DNA of 10,789 bases from Candidatus Aegiribacteria sp. (GTDB lineage: Bacteria > Fermentibacterota > Fermentibacteria > Fermentibacterales > JCC-6): positions 1 to 10,789 of the forward strand of contig DAOWJX010000149.1 of assembly GCA_030640155.1 (NCBI GenBank), in the 5' to 3' direction. The position numbers were made by a program, and so were the translations under genes. The notes beneath the pieces are model-generated. The model was not told the origin of the DNA and did not search any database. It was given only the letters and a program-made list of their open reading frames with translations. Shown here piece by piece: positions 6,562-10,789 of this stretch (position 1 is the stretch's first letter; each line of letters starts with the position of its first letter).

Positions 6562-6568
6562 GGGGATA

Positions 6569-8554
6569 TTAAATGCTGAGGACGATGAACTCGATTCTGC
6601 GGTTTTTGGCTTTATTGGCCGCAGAGGTGTTTGGAACAACAGGCATGGATTCACCATAACCCACAGTGGAGAGTCTGTCACCTGAAATACCTGTACTGAC
6701 CAGATACTGGTAAACCGATTGAGCACGACGCTCACTGAGGGTCTTGTTGGATGCTTCACTGCCATCGCTGTCTGTATGTCCTGCTATTCGTATTCTTGCA
6801 TTTGGATTATCTCTTATAAGAATTGCAACACTATCCAGTATGCCATGGCTTTCAGGTTTGAGAGTTGCACTCCCGGAGGCGAAATAGATGTTGTCAAAGC
6901 TTAAGACAGCACCTTCCTGGAGCGCGTCTCGAAGATTGAATGAAACATTTACTGTTTCATTGGCAATGAAGGTTACAGAACGGTTATCTGAAATGAAGCC
7001 ATCTGCCTGTACAGTTATCGGCCATGTGCCCGCTTCAACATCAGCTGTGAAGACTCCTGCATCATTCGTTGTTACAGTGACAGGTGTGGTGCTTCCAATT
7101 GTTACGGAGGCGCCGGTGATGGGCCGGCCCTGTCCGTCCCTTACTGAGCCCGTAAGCGAAGCAAGATTCGTAAGCAGAACGAAGTCAAGGGTGGCAGACT
7201 GATTGCGGCCAAGAAAGATCGTAGCGCTTGTATTAGTGTATCCTGGAGCGACAACAGTTACAGGAACTTCTCCGGAGGGGATATGATGAGTATAGAAACC
7301 GGTAACAGCATCACTTGTGACATTGGCAATGGGCACCCCCGGAAAGGTTATCGTTGCAAAGATAGCTTCACCGGTAAGAGAATCCGTCACTGTTCCGCTC
7401 AGCGTTGCCGTATTGGTCTGTCCTTCATCGATTATTATATCAGAAGAGTATCCCACTGCGAGGCTGATACCCCAATCAAAAACTCCACCTATTGGCAGTG
7501 GAGCTCTTTCAGCGCGCTGATCCTCTGTAACTACGCTGTCCATCTGGTACAGACCATGACCTAGATCGTAATAGGTGGGGTCATATGTGCTTGTGCTCAG
7601 GTCGAAGGATATATCCAGGAATGTTCCTGAATTGTTCTTGAATCTTATTCCAGGTGTAAAGTAGGATACCGAAGCGTTTTCCCGGTCGATAAGCTTCTGG
7701 TTTGTGTATTCCAGGAAGACATCAAGATGGGGAGTTGCAATCTCAAGACCGAAACCCAGGTTAAGAACACCGTCTGCCACTTCAAGATCCAGAACGGTGG
7801 AATCGGAATACGACCATTCTGCAAATTCCGGCGTAACTCTGAAGTCAGTGAAGTGGAAATTCTGTGTGTACTTGGCATAACCAACATTGATATGTGCTTT
7901 AACTGGTGCCATTGGAATCCAGCGGCTGAAATCACCGGTAATAAGGAGGTCCGCTGCAAAGCTGTTATTGCCTGTTGTAGTAAAAGGTTTGCGAAGTGTG
8001 CTTAAAAGCTGTCCAGAGTGCCAGATCCCATCAGGTCCGTCAATGTTACGAAGGAAGACAGTATCTGCTGAAGCAAATCCAAGACGGAAATCTCCGCCAA
8101 ACCAGATGACATCCTCTAAATTCGGGATAGGGTTGTATCCGCCATGGAGAAGCAGATTTATTCCCTCGAACCCGTAAATCCCCTCCCAGTGTCCTGTTGA
8201 ACGATCTTCGTATTCACCTCTTTCATAAAAGGTGCTGGAATAAGCTGCGTTCACCGCCAGATCAATATAGTCCCAGACGCCGTAGGTAAGGCTGAATATC
8301 CCCTGTCCGGTATACTCTATATTTACCACCTCAGGGAATAATAGTGTCTCGGGCAGGAAATGACTGTGGTAAATGAAGTTCTTGTACTCATTTACCGCAG
8401 TCCAGTAAGACAGGCCCAATCTGAATGACATCTGATTAAAGCCCATGGGAATGGCACTGTTCACGCGGTAAAGGCCGGGGAGCCCATGGATTGACGGGGC
8501 CGCGAATAAAAGGCTAACTGATATCAGCAGGATCAAAGGTGTTATTTTTTTCAA
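6569..8554 (-). CDS. OmpA-family outer-membrane protein with two CarboxypepD_reg-like modules
   Basis: 661 residues from a TTG start at 8554, fixed by an AAGGAGG site (8567-8561) 6 nt upstream and by the signal peptide beginning there (MKKITPLILLISVSLLFAAPS). Residues about 25-375 are rich in alternating aromatic beta strands (FGGDFRLGF, LNLGFGLEI, FDWGISLAVGYS), as in an outer-membrane beta barrel. Two carboxypeptidase-regulatory-like Ig folds follow, about 383-460 (TLSGTVTDSLTGEAI) and 464-541 (SLTGSVRDGQGRPI). The C-terminus (about 548-661) is an OmpA domain: FDNIYFASGSATLKPES, then GHTDSDG with Asp595, and LSERRAQSV with Arg610. These match the two residues of E. coli OmpA (D271, R286) that hold the diaminopimelate of peptidoglycan, so wall anchoring is well supported. 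Function of the barrel (pore, or linkage to export machinery) is unknown. Confidence 0.88.
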   Translation of the reverse strand: MKKITPLILLISVSLLFAAPSIHGLPGLYRVNSAIPMGFNQMSFRLGLSYWTAVNEYKNFIYHSHFLPETLLFPEVVNIEYTGQGIFSLTYGVWDYIDLAVNAAYSSTFYERGEYEDRSTGHWEGIYGFEGINLLLHGGYNPIPNLEDVIWFGGDFRLGFASADTVFLRNIDGPDGIWHSGQLLSTLRKPFTTTGNNSFAADLLITGDFSRWIPMAPVKAHINVGYAKYTQNFHFTDFRVTPEFAEWSYSDSTVLDLEVADGVLNLGFGLEIATPHLDVFLEYTNQKLIDRENASVSYFTPGIRFKNNSGTFLDISFDLSTSTYDPTYYDLGHGLYQMDSVVTEDQRAERAPLPIGGVFDWGISLAVGYSSDIIIDEGQTNTATLSGTVTDSLTGEAIFATITFPGVPIANVTSDAVTGFYTHHIPSGEVPVTVVAPGYTNTSATIFLGRNQSATLDFVLLTNLASLTGSVRDGQGRPITGASVTIGSTTPVTVTTNDAGVFTADVEAGTWPITVQADGFISDNRSVTFIANETVNVSFNLRDALQEGAVLSFDNIYFASGSATLKPESHGILDSVAILIRDNPNARIRIAGHTDSDGSEASNKTLSERRAQSVYQYLVSTGISGDRLSTVGYGESMPVVPNTSAANKAKNRRIEFIVLSI

Positions 8555-8792
8555 TTTATTCCTCCTTGTTTTACCGACAAGAATACTCTATTTCTAACTA
8601 GATGAAGAATGTGCATATTACTCAATATAGTCAAGCAACTCTATTTCCACACTTGACATCAACGTTTCATCTAATTTCACTTCAGGTAACTTCATGATCT
8701 TTCTGAAGAAATGAGAGAGGATTGACAAGAATACTCCGAGGATAGAGTGTTCATCTGTATGACATAGAAAAATTCTTTGTTTGGAGGTTAGA
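8555..8792. promoter_or_regulatory. Shared divergent promoter region
   Basis: The 238-bp gap must serve both the OmpA-family gene (leftwards) and the lipoprotein gene (rightwards). Candidate -35 boxes are TTGACA at 8722-8727 (plus) with TAGAGT at 8743-8748 after a short 15-nt spacer, and TTGACT at 8634-8629 (minus) with CATTCT 17 nt on. Neither pair is strong, so I can only place promoters here in general terms. Confidence 0.3.
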
Positions 8793-9587
8793 ATGAAAAT
8801 ATTAGCAGCATCTTTTATCATGTTGACCTTTATTACTTTATACTCAAGCTGTGGTGATTCTGCCACAGAAATATCTGGTACGCTTCCTATTGTAACCGGT
8901 ATCACTGTTGATTCTATTGCAAGTAAAGGTGATACTATTGTGGTAATCTGGACGGCTTTGATCGATACCCAGATCGAAGGGTATTTCCTTTGGACAAGAA
9001 CAGAATTTGAAGACCCCTGGCTTCTGGTTGAGATTGTTGATCAGAATACTGGAACCCACATAGCTGACAGATCGGCATTCTACACTGTCATGGCTTTCTA
9101 TGGGGATAATACTTCATCCGACACAGGCTTGCCGGACAATACAAGAGCAGAATCGATCTCAGAGATAAGGCAGTTTCTAGATAGAAGACCTGTAGGCTTC
9201 CGTGTTGACCTTGAGGGAGATTCTCTTATCACCGGTGATCCCTCTTTTCTGGATTTCCAACAGCAATTCACAGTTGCCTTTGATCCACTCAGCGGAAACA
9301 AATACATCTACCCTGGAACCGCCAACCCTGATATCTGGCCCGGCGGAGCAGAAACGATGGTGTCATCAAGCGGTGGCTTTGTTGCTCCAGCTCCCAATGA
9401 CAGCACTCAATGGCGGGACAGTATTTCCTACGGTGGAAACTTCTTTCTTGCGCTTGAAAACGGATACTACTGCAAGCTTACAGGCCTGGCTATCCACCCC
9501 GACACATTGGCGATGGTTGATACACTGATAATCGATGGCCAGCTCCAGCCCATAAGAAGTGTCAGAGTGTTTAACAGTACCTGGTAA
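8793..9587 (+). CDS. Probable lipoprotein with FN3-like domain, function unknown
   Basis: 264 residues. I start at ATG 8793 with GGAGG (8783-8787) 5 nt upstream; a TTG at 8781 in frame would place the ribosome site inside the gene. The N-terminus MKILAASFIMLTFITLYSSC is a signal peptide ending at Cys20, followed by GDSAT. The lipobox LYSSC has Tyr at -3, which is unusual, so lipidation is likely but not certain. Residues about 30-105 look like a fibronectin type III fold (GITVDSIASKGDTIVVIW, IEGYFLWTRT, FYTVMAFYGDN). The rest (about 110-264) is beta-rich with repeated Gly/Ser/Pro turns and no motif I recognise. Divergent from the OmpA-family gene and possibly part of the same envelope set. 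Confidence 0.7.
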   Translation: MKILAASFIMLTFITLYSSCGDSATEISGTLPIVTGITVDSIASKGDTIVVIWTALIDTQIEGYFLWTRTEFEDPWLLVEIVDQNTGTHIADRSAFYTVMAFYGDNTSSDTGLPDNTRAESISEIRQFLDRRPVGFRVDLEGDSLITGDPSFLDFQQQFTVAFDPLSGNKYIYPGTANPDIWPGGAETMVSSSGGFVAPAPNDSTQWRDSISYGGNFFLALENGYYCKLTGLAIHPDTLAMVDTLIIDGQLQPIRSVRVFNSTW

Positions 9588-9610
9588 TCCCCGGATTCCC
9601 TTCCTGATGC

Positions 9611-9631
9611 CTTTCCAATGAGAATGGAAAG
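9611..9631. terminator. Stem-loop downstream of the lipoprotein gene
   Basis: CTTTCCA (9611-9617) and TGGAAAG (9625-9631) form a perfect 7-bp stem with a 7-nt loop, 23 nt after the stop codon at 9587. There is no T-run after it, so it is only a candidate transcript end or mRNA stabiliser. Confidence 0.4.
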
Positions 9632-9639
9632 TCCACACA

Positions 9640-9669
9640 TTGACGGATTGGAACCGCGTAGAGTATTGT
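9640..9669 (+). promoter_or_regulatory. Possible promoter for the interrupted gene at 9835
   Basis: TTGACG (9640-9645) and TATTGT (9664-9669) are separated by 18 nt. It would give a leader of about 160 nt before the GTG start. The remainder of the gap to 9820 shows nothing further I can name. Confidence 0.3.
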
Positions 9670-9834
9670 AGAATCAGGCAGGGGATTCGAATGACCTCGA
9701 GACGTTATTCCGGGAAGTATTGATATTGCACGATTGCTGATCCGTTACCGGCATGAAACGCAGCAACAGAATTCACTCATCAATTGATAGCATGGCAATC
9801 AGCGGAAGCGTAAACATTTCTCGGAAGGATTGAT

Positions 9835-10176
9835 GTGAAAACACTGGGTGTAATTTTACTGGTGCCTCTTATCTGTTTCGGAGCCTCGATCAATCGGACG
9901 CTTAATGCACCGGATGGTGACATCAGCGGGCTGGCCTGGGGTGAGGGCAGGCTCTGGTGCCTTGATGAGGGTTCCTCCTGGGTCTACGGCCTGGATCCTG
10001 TAACGGGTGCTGTTGAAGTCAGCTTTGATTTCGTCGGTTACTCGACCTACGCTCCTGCAGGGCTTACATACTACGATGGGAAGCTGTTCGGCAGTTTCAT
10101 AAACGGAACCTCGAGTTCCCGTGTGTACTGGTACACTACCTCCGGCTCCTACTTGGGCTATGACATCTTCTGTTGA
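9835..10176 (+). CDS. Secreted propeller-like protein, N-terminal piece of an interrupted gene
   Basis: 113 codons from a GTG start at 9835, with AAGGA (9825-9829) 5 nt upstream, to an in-frame TGA at 10174-10176. The start gives a signal peptide (MKTLGVILLVPLICFGAS). The mature part contains propeller-style strands (ISGLAWGEGRLWCLDEGSS, WVYGLDPVTGAVE, AGLTYYDGKLFGSF) with the 'LxWxxGxLWxxD' look of exported propellers that read out as periodic beta blades. The frame continues without another stop for 204 codons to the window edge and includes the rest of the propeller and a sorting domain, so this piece alone is not a complete protein. The TGA directly follows a Cys codon and precedes Gly-Ser. 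Cause (nonsense mutation, sequencing error, recoding) cannot be settled here. Confidence 0.65.
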   Translation: MKTLGVILLVPLICFGASINRTLNAPDGDISGLAWGEGRLWCLDEGSSWVYGLDPVTGAVEVSFDFVGYSTYAPAGLTYYDGKLFGSFINGTSSSRVYWYTTSGSYLGYDIFC

Positions 10177-10789
10177 GGCTCGTATCTCCCGTCGGTGACG
10201 GGACTTGGCTGGAACAGTAATAAACTGTACACAAGCACTACCTACGGCAGTTATGAAGGCTGCTATACATTCAATTTCTACACCACTTACTTCTCAGGCA
10301 AATCGACATACATCCCCGGCTACTGGGGCTCAGAAAGCGGCTACGATATTGCCTACCATGATGGCGATATCTGGATGGCGGTAGACAACGCTACAAGCCC
10401 CATCAGATGCTATGAGCAGACTTCCGGCGGCGTACTTTCGATGATTCCCGCGGACATCGGGATCGGTTCGGACATATACGGAGTTACTTACGAGACCGGA
10501 ACAGATGCTCCATACCTCTGGGTGAGCAACCAGACCACAGACGAGCTCTACAGGATCGACATCTACACCGGAATCGCTGACAACGTTGAACTGGTCCTGC
10601 CGGACATGCAACTATCCTTCAGTTCCAATCCCTTCTACTCGTCGGTCGTGATAACAGGAAGCGGCTTCTCCAGCACCTCCGTTCTGGAGATCCACGATAC
10701 AGCAGGCAGAATGATTGAGAGATCGAACTTCGGCGGCACGTACACATGGTTTGCAACAGGACTACCCACGGGTACATACATAGTGACTG
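10177..10789 (+). pseudogene. Continuation of the interrupted secreted protein, with sorting domain, cut by right edge
   Basis: Read in the same frame as the 9835 start, this stretch is open for 204 codons up to the window edge. It begins GSYLPSVTGLGWNSNKLY and continues with blade-like repeats (GYDIAYHDGDIWMAVDN, GVTYETGTDAPYLWVSNQ, TDELYRIDIYTG). From about 10606 it becomes a type IX-secretion-like sorting domain (SSNPFYSS, SVLEIHDTAGRMIERS, GLPTGTYIVT), with perhaps the last 10-20 residues lying beyond the edge. The coding character on both sides of the TGA is the same and no second stop or frameshift is present, so the break is recent, artefactual, or tolerated by readthrough. No good ribosome site marks an independent start after the TGA. 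Confidence 0.65.
10187..10203 (+). other. Hairpin just after the in-frame TGA
   Basis: TCCCGTC (10187-10193) and GACGGGA (10197-10203) form a perfect 7-bp stem closed by the triloop GGT. The loop begins 17 nt after the TGA, within the range I know for bacterial SECIS elements, and the loop starts with G. The loop is small, no bulged U is evident, and the region is coding, so this may be chance. Confidence 0.35.

Noticed and set aside
7645..8177. Several open frames on both strands within the OmpA-family gene
   Set aside because: They are shadows of the 661-codon gene, which has a signal peptide, domain order and ribosome site.
10174..10176. TGA read as Gly or Trp under an alternative genetic code
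   Set aside because: The gene at 916-1857 ends in TGA within an ATGA overlap, the other genes use TAA or TAG, and no other long frame is interrupted by TGA.

Overview
The window reads as bacterial chromosome from a Gram-negative lineage of the FCB type (Bacteroidetes/Fibrobacteres-like candidate phyla; a Fermentibacteria-like genome would fit). Two or three secreted proteins end in a type IX-secretion-like C-terminal sorting domain, an OmpA-type outer-membrane protein is present, most starts have strong GGAGG ribosome sites, and ATG, GTG and TTG starts are all used. The phylum is an inference from protein style only. Stops are TAA, TAG and TGA, so the standard code applies.

Left part (1-2396): a small toxin-antitoxin-like island. 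A DUF6088/AbiEi-like antitoxin gene runs leftwards off the window edge from a promoter that carries a perfect 11-bp inverted repeat. About 600 bp away a second module runs rightwards: a winged-helix protein with a degenerate nucleotidyltransferase-like middle, overlapping by ATGA a DUF6036 nucleotidyltransferase that keeps the catalytic motifs. Its promoter has nested palindromes over the -10 box. Both modules look autoregulated.

Middle (2397-4521): gene-free DNA carrying copies of a dispersed repeat. The copy at 2441-2763 appears to be interrupted by a 178-bp foldback, MITE-like element flanked by CTAG. Another copy lies at 4260-4419 and a partial one at 644-719. Between them lies a secreted propeller-like protein with a sorting domain (2919-4253).

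Right part (4522-10789): a secreted seven-bladed calcium-site propeller protein with a sorting domain (4522-6360) faces, tail to tail, an OmpA-family barrel/plug protein (8554-6569, TTG start). Divergent from the latter is a small probable lipoprotein with an FN3-like domain (8793-9587). Last is a secreted propeller/sorting-domain gene (9835 to beyond the edge) interrupted by one in-frame TGA at 10174-10176, followed by a perfect 7-bp hairpin. It is either a recent nonsense mutation, a sequence error, or, less likely, a recoded codon. Together the right part is a cell-surface set: exported proteins made for secretion and anchoring, plus the peptidoglycan-linked OmpA protein. No tRNA, rRNA or CRISPR array was seen.
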